Origin: Helcobacillus massiliensis | GTDB lineage: Bacteria > Actinomycetota > Actinomycetes > Actinomycetales > Dermabacteraceae | Assembly: GCF_014191425.1 (NCBI RefSeq) | Contig: NZ_JACHWP010000004.1 | Coordinates: 1-64,000, forward strand | Length of the DNA: 64,000 nucleotides | Reading direction: 5' to 3' | Shown: one piece after another, positions 1 through 8,621 of the stretch | Layout of the letters: each line of letters starts with the position of its first letter | Numbering within the stretch: position 1 is the stretch's first letter | The notes under the pieces: generated by a model | The model's database searches: none | Told to the model about the DNA's origin: nothing | Seen by the model: only the letters and a program-made list of their open reading frames with translations | Translations under genes and position numbers: made by a program

Positions 1-1640
1 ATCTCCCGATCATCGCCATCGGCCTGGCCACCACCGGCGGGCAGGGCGGCGCCGCGGCCCTGCCGTTCATCTACGGCTCCGTCATCATCGCGGGCCTGTT
101 CACGTTCTTCGCCGCCCCCTACTTCGCGCGGCTCATCCGCTTCTTCCCGCCGGTGGTGATCGGCACCGTCCTCACCTGCATGGGCATCACCCTGCTCGCC
201 GTCTCCGCGAACGACATCACCTCCTGGGCCGACGGCACGCCCGCCAGCAGCGACGTCCTCTACGCCGCCCTGACCCTCGCCGTCATCGTGGCCGCCCAGC
301 GGTTCTTCCGCGGATTCCTCGGCACCATCGCCATCCTCATCGGCCTGATCATCGGCACCGCCACCGCCCTCGCCCTGGGCGACGCGTCCTTCGCGGAGGT
401 CGGCACAGCCGACTGGGTGGGCGTCACCACCCCGTTCTACTTCGGCCTGCCCGCCTTCACCCTCACCGGCGCCATCTCCATGATCGTGGTCATGCTGATC
501 ACCATGGTGGAGACCACCGGTGACGTGTTCGCGGCCGGGGAGATCGTCGGCAAGCGCATCACCCGCGGCCACATCCGCGCCGCCATCCGCGCCGACGGGC
601 TCTCCACCACCCTCGGCGGCGTCCTCAACTCCTTCCCCTACACCTGCTTCGCGCAGAACGTGGGGCTGGTGCGCCTCACCGGCGTCCGCTCCCGCTGGGT
701 GGTGGCCGGCGCCGGCGTCATCATGATCATCCTCGGCGTGCTGCCGAAGGCCGGAGCAGTGGTCGCCTCCATCCCGGGGCCCGTCCTCGGCGCCGCCTCC
801 CTCGCCCTGTTCGCGAACGTGGCACTGGTGGGCATCCAGACCCTCGCCTCCGTGGACCTGCGGGACAACCGCAACGCCGTGGTGGTCACCATCTCGCTCG
901 GCCTCGCCCTGCTCGTCACGTTCAAACCCGCCATCGCGGAGCTCGTGCCCTCCTCCCTGCAGGTGCTGTTCGCCTCCGGCGTCACAGTCGGCTCCATCTG
1001 CGCGATCGTGCTGAACCTCCTGTTCTTCCACGTGGGCCGCCAGGCCGGCCCGGATGTTGCGGTGGGGGCCGACGGGTCCCGCCTCACCATGGAGGAGATC
1101 TCCGCGATGGACACCGCCGAGTTCGCCACCGCCCTCGCACCCCTGTTCAACAACGAGACCTGGCCGCTGGAGGCCGCCGCCCAGCGCGGCCCCTTCTCCT
1201 CCGTCCAGGACCTGCGCGAAGCGATCCAGGAAGCGGTCCTCACCGCACCCCACGAGAAGCAGATCGCCCTCATCGAGGACTACCCCGACATGGCCGAACT
1301 CCTCCTGGCCGACGACACCCGCGCAGAGGAGATCGCGAAGGTCGCCGGCTCCCTCGCCCTGGAGAACATGGACGATGCCGAACAGCAGCAGCTGCAGGAG
1401 CTCGCCGACGCCTACCGCGAGAAGTTCGACCTCCCGTTCGTGGCATGCCTGGGCCGGATGGACTCCCGCCAGCAGATCATCACCTCCGGCATCCGTCGGC
1501 TGGAGAACTCCCGCGAACAGGAGCGCGTGGTCGCGCTCGCGGAGGTCGTGGAGATCGCCAACGACCGCTTCGGCATCATGATGGCGGACGCCAACCCGAT
1601 CGCCTCGGCCTGGCACCGCAAGTTCGAACAGCTGCACTGA
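1..1640 (+). CDS. NCS2 xanthine/uric acid permease fused to OHCU decarboxylase-like domain (5' partial)
   Basis: The reading frame is already open at base 3, so the N-terminus lies outside the window. The first two thirds (to about base 1060) is a run of hydrophobic segments typical of NCS2 nucleobase permeases. The remainder (about 1105-1620) is soluble and matches 2-oxo-4-hydroxy-4-carboxy-5-ureidoimidazoline (OHCU) decarboxylase, the last enzyme from urate to S-allantoin. Supporting stretches are RGPFSSVQDLREAI, AYREKFDLPFV and GIRRLENSREQE. The family's HP[DE]LA motif, which carries the catalytic His, reads YPDMA here (Tyr codon 1281-1283), while the Glu and Arg positions appear kept. The fusion suggests uptake coupled to urate breakdown, but the changed residue suggests the soluble domain may be inactive or regulatory. 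The MFS gene starts 6 bases downstream. Confidence 0.85.
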   Translation, partial: LPIIAIGLATTGGQGGAAALPFIYGSVIIAGLFTFFAAPYFARLIRFFPPVVIGTVLTCMGITLLAVSANDITSWADGTPASSDVLYAALTLAVIVAAQRFFRGFLGTIAILIGLIIGTATALALGDASFAEVGTADWVGVTTPFYFGLPAFTLTGAISMIVVMLITMVETTGDVFAAGEIVGKRITRGHIRAAIRADGLSTTLGGVLNSFPYTCFAQNVGLVRLTGVRSRWVVAGAGVIMIILGVLPKAGAVVASIPGPVLGAASLALFANVALVGIQTLASVDLRDNRNAVVVTISLGLALLVTFKPAIAELVPSSLQVLFASGVTVGSICAIVLNLLFFHVGRQAGPDVAVGADGSRLTMEEISAMDTAEFATALAPLFNNETWPLEAAAQRGPFSSVQDLREAIQEAVLTAPHEKQIALIEDYPDMAELLLADDTRAEEIAKVAGSLALENMDDAEQQQLQELADAYREKFDLPFVACLGRMDSRQQIITSGIRRLENSREQERVVALAEVVEIANDRFGIMMADANPIASAWHRKFEQLH

Positions 1641-1646
1641 GGAGTC

Positions 1647-2858
1647 ATGCCGGCAACCCGCGCGAAGAGCGCCCACCTGGGCGCCCTCACCATCACCATC
1701 CTGACGGCGCTCGCCGCCATCGGTCCGCTCGCCACCGACATGTACATCCCGGCGTTCCCGCAGGTCGCCGCGGACCTCACCGCCCGCGCCGCCCACGTGC
1801 AGCTGACGCTGACGGCGTTCTTCGCCGGTGCGGCCGCCGGCCAGGTGGTGGCGGGCCCCCTCAGCGACCGCCTGGGCCGACGGGTGCCGCTGATCTCCGG
1901 GACGCTGCTGTGCCTGGTGGGCTCCATCGGCTGCGCTCTCGCCCCGAGCATCGGCTGGCTGCTGGTGTGCCGTGTCCTGCAGGGCATGGGCGGCGGGTTC
2001 GGGATGGTGCTCTCGCGCGCCATCCTCATCGATCTGGCGCGCGGGCCGGAACTGTTCCGCTCCATGAACCTGCTGCAGGGCATGGTCGGCATCGCCCCGA
2101 TCATCGCGCCACTGATCGGCGGGGTGATCCTGATCGTGGGGTCGTGGCGGGAGGTGTTCATCGTGATCGCCACCGCCACCGCCCTGTCCCTGATCGCCCT
2201 GGTGCTGCGGATCCCCGAATCGCTGCCGAGGCAGGACCGTCAGCCCGGCGGCTTCCGCACCTTCGCACGGAATGTGGCGCGGCTGCTGCGCCGGCCCGCG
2301 TTCACCTCCTACCTGCTGGTGAACGCGTTCAGTGCGTTCGCGCTGATGGCGTACGTGTCCGCCTCCAGCTTCGTGGTGCAGAACCTGCTCGGGTTCTCCT
2401 CCACCGTCTATTCGATCTCGTTCGCGGTGAATGCGACGGGCATGATGCTGGCGAGCTTCACCTCCGCGCGGCTTACCCAGACCCGCAGTCCGCGGTCCCT
2501 GATGCGCTGGGCGATCCCCGTGGTGATCGCCGCCGGCGCGCTCCTGCTGGTTGGGGTGCTGCTGCTGGGCACTCCGGCGTGGGTGGTGTTCCCGGCGTTC
2601 TTCCTCACCGTGGTGCCGCAGGGCTTCATCTTCGGCAACGGCGCCGCGATGGCGTCCCGCGAGGCGACGGACATCGCCGGCACCGGGTCTGCACTGATCG
2701 GCCTCGGCTTCGCCTGCGCTGCGTCCCTCGCCGCCCCGGTGGTGGGCCTCGCGGGGGAGGGGTCGGCGCTGCCGGCCGCGATCGGCATCTTCGTGGGCGG
2801 CATCATCAGCCTGATCCTGTTCGTGATCGCGGGGCGCTTCGAGCGCGCGTCGGCGTAG
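1647..2858 (+). CDS. MFS multidrug efflux transporter, Bcr/CflA family
   Basis: A 403-residue protein with the usual twelve-helix MFS profile. The N-terminal stretch GPLATDMYIPAFP and the loop 2-3 motif GPLSDRLGRR are characteristic of Bcr/CflA drug:proton antiporters, which export bicyclomycin, chloramphenicol or small peptides from the inner membrane. A GAGGAG ribosome-binding site lies a few bases before the ATG. The gene starts 6 bases after the permease-OHCU gene and is probably cotranscribed with it. The substrate cannot be read from sequence, and a purine-related role is possible only from context. Confidence 0.88.
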   Translation: MPATRAKSAHLGALTITILTALAAIGPLATDMYIPAFPQVAADLTARAAHVQLTLTAFFAGAAAGQVVAGPLSDRLGRRVPLISGTLLCLVGSIGCALAPSIGWLLVCRVLQGMGGGFGMVLSRAILIDLARGPELFRSMNLLQGMVGIAPIIAPLIGGVILIVGSWREVFIVIATATALSLIALVLRIPESLPRQDRQPGGFRTFARNVARLLRRPAFTSYLLVNAFSAFALMAYVSASSFVVQNLLGFSSTVYSISFAVNATGMMLASFTSARLTQTRSPRSLMRWAIPVVIAAGALLLVGVLLLGTPAWVVFPAFFLTVVPQGFIFGNGAAMASREATDIAGTGSALIGLGFACAASLAAPVVGLAGEGSALPAAIGIFVGGIISLILFVIAGRFERASA

Positions 2859-3075
2859 TCCGTCGCCAGGACCGTCTGGAAGAGGGGAAGCGGATGCTGA
2901 AGCGGAACCCGTCGGCCGCCTGACCAGCCGGGCCCCGCCCGTGCCCGCACGCCCCACCCGACCCCGTCCGATTCGTCCCAGTTCGCCCGGGCGGCCCCCG
3001 TCGGTCCCTCAACTCCCGTATCATGCGGGAAGGACCGTGTTGTGCGCACTGCCGGGCGCTGAGGGGAGAGCTGGA

Positions 3076-5082
3076 ATGGACACCACGATGGTGCAGCGGC
3101 TGCGCATGCCGCGCGCGCTGATGATGATGGCGATCGCAGCGGTGATGATGCTGGTGCTGGCGGCGTGCGGCCCCACCCTCAACACCAAGCTCACCATCGA
3201 CGACAAGGGCGCTGGCTCCCGCGTCATCTCCCTCGTCATCACGCAGAGCGACATGGAGTCCATCCCCGGCGGCGCCGGCGTCATCGACGAGACCATCAAG
3301 GCGAACGTGCCCGGTGAGATCACCTACCACGGCATGTCCTCGGGGGCCGACGGGGCCACTGTCTACAACTTCGAGATCACCTTCACCGACCCCGCCGACT
3401 ACGAAGCGAAGGCGCAGAAGGTGCTGGACGCCGGCGGCGTGGACAAGCAGGCATCCGTGACACTGACCCTGCCGAAGAAGCCGTTCGCCGAAGGCGCCCG
3501 CATCGACGAGAACTTCACCTCCGCCGACCTGCTCGCTTGGGCGGCCAACGCCCTTGAGGCGAAGCTCGGCTCCGACACCGTCAGCGCATCCGACTTCTCC
3601 GGCTCCGGCGAGGTCACCGTTGCGCTGCCGGGCCAGGATGAGATCACCGACCAGCTCGAACCGATCGACGCCGGCGAGGCCTCCCAGCACGGCTTCACGG
3701 CCATCGCGGTGAAGACCGGCGGCATCGGCAGCGGCGACGCACTCACCCGCACCATTACCTACACTCTGCCCGCGGATTCCTACGCCCGCAGCCCCAAGGA
3801 CTATGACGCGTGGATCGACTCGGTCACTCCGGACGGCGGCAAGGCCGAGAAGTCCACGGACGACAACGGCGACACCCAGTGGGTGCTCACCCTTCCCGAG
3901 GGTGATGCGCAGGCGATCTCCGCGCAGACCGACACCGCCCTGAACACCTCCGGCACCTCCCTCGAGGTCACCACTGAGCCGGACTCCGAGAACCCCCTGC
4001 GGTCCACCACCTACGTCACCGACACCCTGACCTGCTCCACGATCTGCACGGACTCCGGTGTCATCCGTGCGGAGCACGACGTGCCGGAGGGCTGGGAGCA
4101 CCTGACCGAGAGCGGCGTCGATTCGGACACGGGCAAGTCCACCGTGACGTACTCGCACATGGTGCTGGTGCAGGACTTCCGCGCCACCACCACAATCGGT
4201 GAGGTCGGTGGCGGCGAGGTCGCCTACGCGTACACGTTCTCCAAGGAGGACGACGCGAAGATGGGCAAGGACATCGCCGCCTGGGTCAAGGGCGACAGCC
4301 GCGCAGCGGACCCGAAGCGCACTGAGGACGGCGACACCGTCACCTACACGATGACGTTCAGCGGCACCGCTGAGCAGCTGGCGGGGGATGTGGGCGAGTA
4401 CATCGGCGCCGACGGGCCCTACGGCACCGGCACCATCACGAAGTCCGGCGAGTCGATGTTCACCACCACCAGCCGCTTCCACACATCCTTCGCCGCACCT
4501 CGCCAGCTCAGTGAGAACCCGCCGGCGGCCAGCACGTGGACCGTGAAGCTGCCCGACGGGTACGAGGCCCAGCCCGGCACCGTGTCCTCCGACCCGAAGG
4601 GGAAGACCTCCGCGAAGGGCAGCAGCGTCTCCATCACCACCACGGAGGCGACCTCCAGCGCACCCTCCGTCACCGGTGAGGCGGAGTCCCGCAACTGGGT
4701 GGGCGTGATCGCACTGATCGTGCTGCTGGTGTTCGCCCTCGCGATCGTGTTCGCGATCATCGCGCTGGTGCGCCGGGCGAAGCGTCGCTCCGCGCAGGCC
4801 GCGCCGCACCCCGCGCCGAACGGGGCGCAGTTCGCCGGCGCGCCGATGGCGGCGGCGGGGGTGCAGGGGCCGACGGGTTCTCACGCGGCACCGCCCGCCG
4901 CGTCGGGCATGTCCGCCCCGTCGGCCCCGCCCTCCCCGCACACCGGCCAGTACCCGGCGCAGCCTCCTGCTCAGCCGCCGGCGCAGCCGCCCGTGCAGCC
5001 GCCGGCGCAGCAGGGCTTCGGCCCGGGCAGCCACACCTCGGTGATGTCCGCGCCGACCCCGCCGCGCGCGCCGCGCAGCTGA
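3076..5082 (+). CDS. Lipoprotein with LppM-like domain and C-terminal membrane anchor
   Basis: About 668 residues. The start at 3076 is chosen because it follows an AGGGGAGAG ribosome-binding site and places a lipoprotein signal directly at the N-terminus, ending in a LAAC lipobox. The mature part begins LNTKLTIDDKGAGSRVISL, resembling the LppM domain of actinobacterial lipoproteins (tentative). Several beta-rich repeats of unknown function follow. Near base 4700 there is one strong transmembrane helix, then basic residues and a Pro/Gln/Ala-rich tail with five PAQPP-type repeats. Both ends would therefore be membrane-attached, with the tail probably cytoplasmic. No operon partner is evident. 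Confidence 0.75.
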   Translation: MDTTMVQRLRMPRALMMMAIAAVMMLVLAACGPTLNTKLTIDDKGAGSRVISLVITQSDMESIPGGAGVIDETIKANVPGEITYHGMSSGADGATVYNFEITFTDPADYEAKAQKVLDAGGVDKQASVTLTLPKKPFAEGARIDENFTSADLLAWAANALEAKLGSDTVSASDFSGSGEVTVALPGQDEITDQLEPIDAGEASQHGFTAIAVKTGGIGSGDALTRTITYTLPADSYARSPKDYDAWIDSVTPDGGKAEKSTDDNGDTQWVLTLPEGDAQAISAQTDTALNTSGTSLEVTTEPDSENPLRSTTYVTDTLTCSTICTDSGVIRAEHDVPEGWEHLTESGVDSDTGKSTVTYSHMVLVQDFRATTTIGEVGGGEVAYAYTFSKEDDAKMGKDIAAWVKGDSRAADPKRTEDGDTVTYTMTFSGTAEQLAGDVGEYIGADGPYGTGTITKSGESMFTTTSRFHTSFAAPRQLSENPPAASTWTVKLPDGYEAQPGTVSSDPKGKTSAKGSSVSITTTEATSSAPSVTGEAESRNWVGVIALIVLLVFALAIVFAIIALVRRAKRRSAQAAPHPAPNGAQFAGAPMAAAGVQGPTGSHAAPPAASGMSAPSAPPSPHTGQYPAQPPAQPPAQPPVQPPAQQGFGPGSHTSVMSAPTPPRAPRS

Positions 5083-5097
5083 CCCCGCGCAGCCGCG

Positions 5098-6549
5098 TCA
5101 CAGCACCATCGCGGCGATCCAGCCGGCGGCCAGCAGCGGCAGGTTGAAGTGCAGGAACGTCGGGATCACCGAGTCGCGGATGTGGTCGTGCTGCCCGTCG
5201 GCGTTGAGGCCGGCGGTCGGCCCGAGCGTCGAATCCGATGCCGGTGAGCCCGCATCACCCAGGGCCCCGGCCGTGCCGATCAGAGCGACCGTCGCCGCCG
5301 GGGAGAACCCGAGCGAGATGCACAGCGGCACATAGATCGTCGCGATGATGGGCAGGGTCGAGAACGACGACCCGATGCCGAGCGTCACCACCAGGCCCAC
5401 CACCAGCATCGCCAGCGCGGCCGCGCCCCGGTTGTCGCCCACGAGCTCAGCGGCGGACTTCACCAGCGGCTCCACCTGACCGGTCGCGGTCATCACCGCG
5501 GCGAAGCCCTGCGCGGCGATCATGATGAACCCGATCAGCGCCATCATCCGCATCCCGCCGGTGAACACGTCATCCGCGCGGCGCCACGGTACTGCGCCCG
5601 TGCCCAGCATCAGCGCGAGGCCCACCAGCGCGCCCACCAGCAGCGGGTTCGCCTCCGATTCGAGAGCGGTCAGCACCAGCTGGATCGCGAAGCAGGCGGC
5701 GACCGCCACCAGGCTCATGACCATGGAGAAGCGCTGGCGGCCAGCGCTGGGGCCCTCGTCGGCCCGCCCGGCCGCTGTTGCTGGGCTGCTCGCGGCATCG
5801 GCTGCCTCGCCGGCGTCGTCGGGTTCGGGGGCCGACGGATTCGGGCGCGCGTCGGCCGCCCCGACCGCCACATCCGCGTACATCCGCGGGCGGCGGTAGC
5901 TCACCAGCAGCGCCACCAGCAGACCCGCCGCCATCCCAGCCGCGGGGATGCCCATCGCCGCCATCACGTTGACGGAGCCGACCGGCATGCCCGCCTTTTC
6001 GATGTTGCCGAGCAGGATGTCGTTCAGGTAGATCGATCCGAAGCCGACGGGCAGCAGCATATAGGTGGTGACCAGGCCGAACGTGAGGGTACAGGCGATG
6101 GCGCGGCGATCCAGGCGCAGACGGTTCATCACCACCAGCAACGGCGGGATCAGCAGCGGAATGAACGCGATGTGCACCGGGATCAGGTTCTGGCTCACCA
6201 CCGACATCGCCAGCACGCCCGCCACCAGCGCCCACCGCACGGCCGTGACGGCGCCCTGCTGCGCGGAATCGGAGGCCCCGCTGAGCCGGCCGACGATCCA
6301 CGCCGCCAGCGCGTCCGGCAGGCCCGAACTCGCCACCGCCATCGCGAACGCGCCCAGCAGGGCGTACGCGAGCGCGATCTGGGCGCCGCCGGCCAGGCCG
6401 TCCTGGAAGGCCACCATCGTGGCGTCCAGGCCGAGACCGGCCACGAGACCGCCGACGACGGCGCCGATGAACAGGGCAAGGACCACGTGCACGCGCGCCA
6501 GGGACAGCACGAGCATCACGATCACAGCGAGGAGAACAGCATTCAGCAC
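5098..6549 (-). CDS. Na+/H+ antiporter family membrane protein (NhaC/YuiF-type)
   Basis: A 483-residue polytopic membrane protein. The motifs GSIYLNDILLGNI, GIGSSFSTLPIIA and GDAGSPASDSTLGPT resemble the NhaC/YuiF branch of the ion transporter superfamily, which includes Na+/H+ antiporters and amino acid transporters. A hydrophilic, Ala/Asp-rich loop of roughly 50 residues sits mid-protein. The start is GTG with no convincing ribosome-binding site. Instead a TAGTGT -10 box lies 6 bases upstream, suggesting a leaderless mRNA. It converges with the lipoprotein gene, with only 15 bases between stop codons. The substrate is uncertain. Confidence 0.82.
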   Translation of the reverse strand: MLNAVLLAVIVMLVLSLARVHVVLALFIGAVVGGLVAGLGLDATMVAFQDGLAGGAQIALAYALLGAFAMAVASSGLPDALAAWIVGRLSGASDSAQQGAVTAVRWALVAGVLAMSVVSQNLIPVHIAFIPLLIPPLLVVMNRLRLDRRAIACTLTFGLVTTYMLLPVGFGSIYLNDILLGNIEKAGMPVGSVNVMAAMGIPAAGMAAGLLVALLVSYRRPRMYADVAVGAADARPNPSAPEPDDAGEAADAASSPATAAGRADEGPSAGRQRFSMVMSLVAVAACFAIQLVLTALESEANPLLVGALVGLALMLGTGAVPWRRADDVFTGGMRMMALIGFIMIAAQGFAAVMTATGQVEPLVKSAAELVGDNRGAAALAMLVVGLVVTLGIGSSFSTLPIIATIYVPLCISLGFSPAATVALIGTAGALGDAGSPASDSTLGPTAGLNADGQHDHIRDSVIPTFLHFNLPLLAAGWIAAMVL

Positions 6550-6555
6550 CCCGAA

Positions 6556-6561
6556 ACACTA
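6556..6561 (-). promoter_or_regulatory. -10 box for leaderless antiporter mRNA
   Basis: TAGTGT on the minus strand, 6 bases before the GTG start. No -35 element is obvious. Confidence 0.5.
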
Positions 6562-6761
6562 GGCCGAAGCATGCCGCCGCTGCGTGTCAGACCGCCTGGT
6601 GGGCGCCGCCCGTGCCGGTGTTCCGGGAGGTCACCGGGCCCCGGGGCCCTTGAAGTGGCGCAGTGCACGCCATCCGGCTACGCTGTCACCAATCATTGTG
6701 ATGTGGTGCACGCGATGGTGCGTTCACACTCGCTCCCTTGTTCCCCGAAGGAAAGAAGAAC

Positions 6762-8399
6762 ATGGATCTCTCACGTCGATCACTCCTCGCCGGCTCCGTC
6801 GCATTCGTCGGCCTCGGCGCCCTTGCAGCCTGCGGCGGCGACAACAAGAGCGGCAGCGGCTCCGGCGGCGGCGGCGGTGCAGCCGTCATCGTGAACGGCA
6901 CCGAGCCGTAGAACGCCCTCGTTCCCACCAACACCAACGAGACCGGCGGCGGTCGCGTGATCCAGTCGATCTTCTCCGGCCTCATGTACTACAAGGAGGA
7001 CGGCTCCGCTGAGCCCGACCTCGCCGAGTCCGTCGAGTCCGATGACTCCAAGGTCTGGACCGTCAAGCTCAAGGCCGACCAGAAGTACTCCGACGGGTCC
7101 GTCATCACGGCGCAGGACTTCGTGGACTCCTGGAACTACGGTGCCGCGGCCGCCAACGGCCAGCTCCTGCAGTCCTTCTTCGACCCGATCGAGGGCTTCG
7201 CCGAGGTCGCCGAAGAGGGCAGCACCATCAAGGAGATGAAGGGCCTCAAGGTCGAGGACGACACCACCTTCACCGTGACCCTGGTGGCCCCGCAGTCCGA
7301 CTTCGCTCAGCGCCTCGGCTACTCCGCGTACATGCCGATGCCGCCCTCCGCGTTCAAGGACATGAAGGCGTTCGGCGAGAAGCCGATCTCCTCCGGCCCG
7401 TACAAGCTGGAGACCTGGTCCCACGACCAGGAGATCGTCACCGTGCCCAACGAGCACTACAACGGTCCCCGCAAGGCCAAGAACGGCGGCATCACCTACC
7501 GCATCTACCTCGAAGACGACACGATGTACAACGACCTCCTCTCGGACGCCGTTGACGTCACCGACACCATCCCGCCGAGCCGCCTGTCCACCTTCCAGGA
7601 CGAGCTCGGTGAGCGATCGGTCAACGCACCGGGTGCGGTGTTCCAGTCGATCACCTTCTCCCCGACGGACAAGAACTACCAGGGAGAAGCGGGCAAGCTG
7701 CGCCGCCAGGCGATCTCCCGCGCCATCAACCGCGAGTCGATCTGCAAGAACCTGTTCTTCGACTCCCGCACCCCGGCGACCGACTTCGTCGCTCCTGTGA
7801 TCGAGGGCGGCGGTGCCACCGACATCAAGGGCGCCGAGGTCCTCCAGTACGACAAGGCGAAGGCCAAGGAGCTGTGGGACAAGGCCGAGGCCATGCAGAA
7901 GTTCGAGGGCGAGTTCACCCTCGGCTACAACTCCGACGGTCCCCACAAGGACTGGGTGGAGGCCGTGTGCAACTCCGTGAAGGAGGCGCTCGGCGTCAAG
8001 GCGACCCCGAAGCCGTTCCCCGAGTTCGGCAAGTTCCGTGAGCAGATCACCAACCGCAAGATGCCCGGCGCGTTCCGCTCCGGCTGGCAGGCGGACTACC
8101 CGTCGATGTTCAACTTCCTCGGCCCGATCTACAGCTCCGCTGCGGCCGACGGCAAGGGCTCGAACGACGCCGACTACAAGAACCCCGAGTTCGACAAGCT
8201 CCTCGCCGAGGGCCTGTCCGCCACCGACACCGAGGGCGCGCTCGCGAAGTTCAAGGAAGCCCAGGCCCTGCTGATGGAGGATCTGCCCGCCATCCCGCTG
8301 TGGTACCAGAACAGCCTCGGCGGCTTCTCGAACGTCGTCAAGGACGTCAAGTACGCCTGGGACACCACCCCGATCTACTACGAGATCACCAAGGAGTGA
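6762..8399 (+). pseudogene. Peptide ABC transporter substrate-binding lipoprotein (family 5) with in-frame stop
   Basis: The frame from ATG 6762 encodes a twin-arginine lipoprotein signal (SRRSLLAG ... LAAC), a Gly/Ser linker, then NGTEP. A TAG codon follows at 6909-6911, after which the same frame continues to 8399 with a full DppA/OppA-type solute-binding fold (GGRVIQSIFSGLMYY, WTVKLKADQKYSDG, RRQAISRAINRESIC, QADYPSMFNFLGPI). Family members usually have Gln at the stop position (EPQN), so CAG to TAG is the simplest change. Restarting at GTG 6957 would give a protein with no export signal. Either the gene is inactivated, read through, or this is a sequencing error. No permease or ATPase genes are adjacent. 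The body of the protein shows no other damage, so the event looks recent. Confidence 0.82.
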
Positions 8400-8437
8400 T
8401 CCCTCCGGGCGGCCCGGCACCGGGTCACCCCATCTGA

Positions 8438-8476
8438 GAAGCGGGCCCCTCACCCATGCGGTGAGGGGCCCGCTTC
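8438..8476 (+). terminator. Strong hairpin terminator after the binding-protein gene
   Basis: A perfect 17-bp stem (8438-8454 with 8460-8476) with a 5-base loop, starting 39 bases after the stop codon. No long T-run follows, as is common in high-GC actinobacteria. Confidence 0.85.
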
Positions 8477-8621
8477 GCTGTGCGCGGGGACGAAGTTCCC
8501 CGCGCGGCCACCGGATCGTCACCGCGTCCATCCCTGCCGCCAATCCTCACGCCAACGCCCGGTCACCCGCGCCGCCTACCCTCGGTGAAACCACAGGTCA
8601 CCGCAGGAAGGAAGCCGCGCC

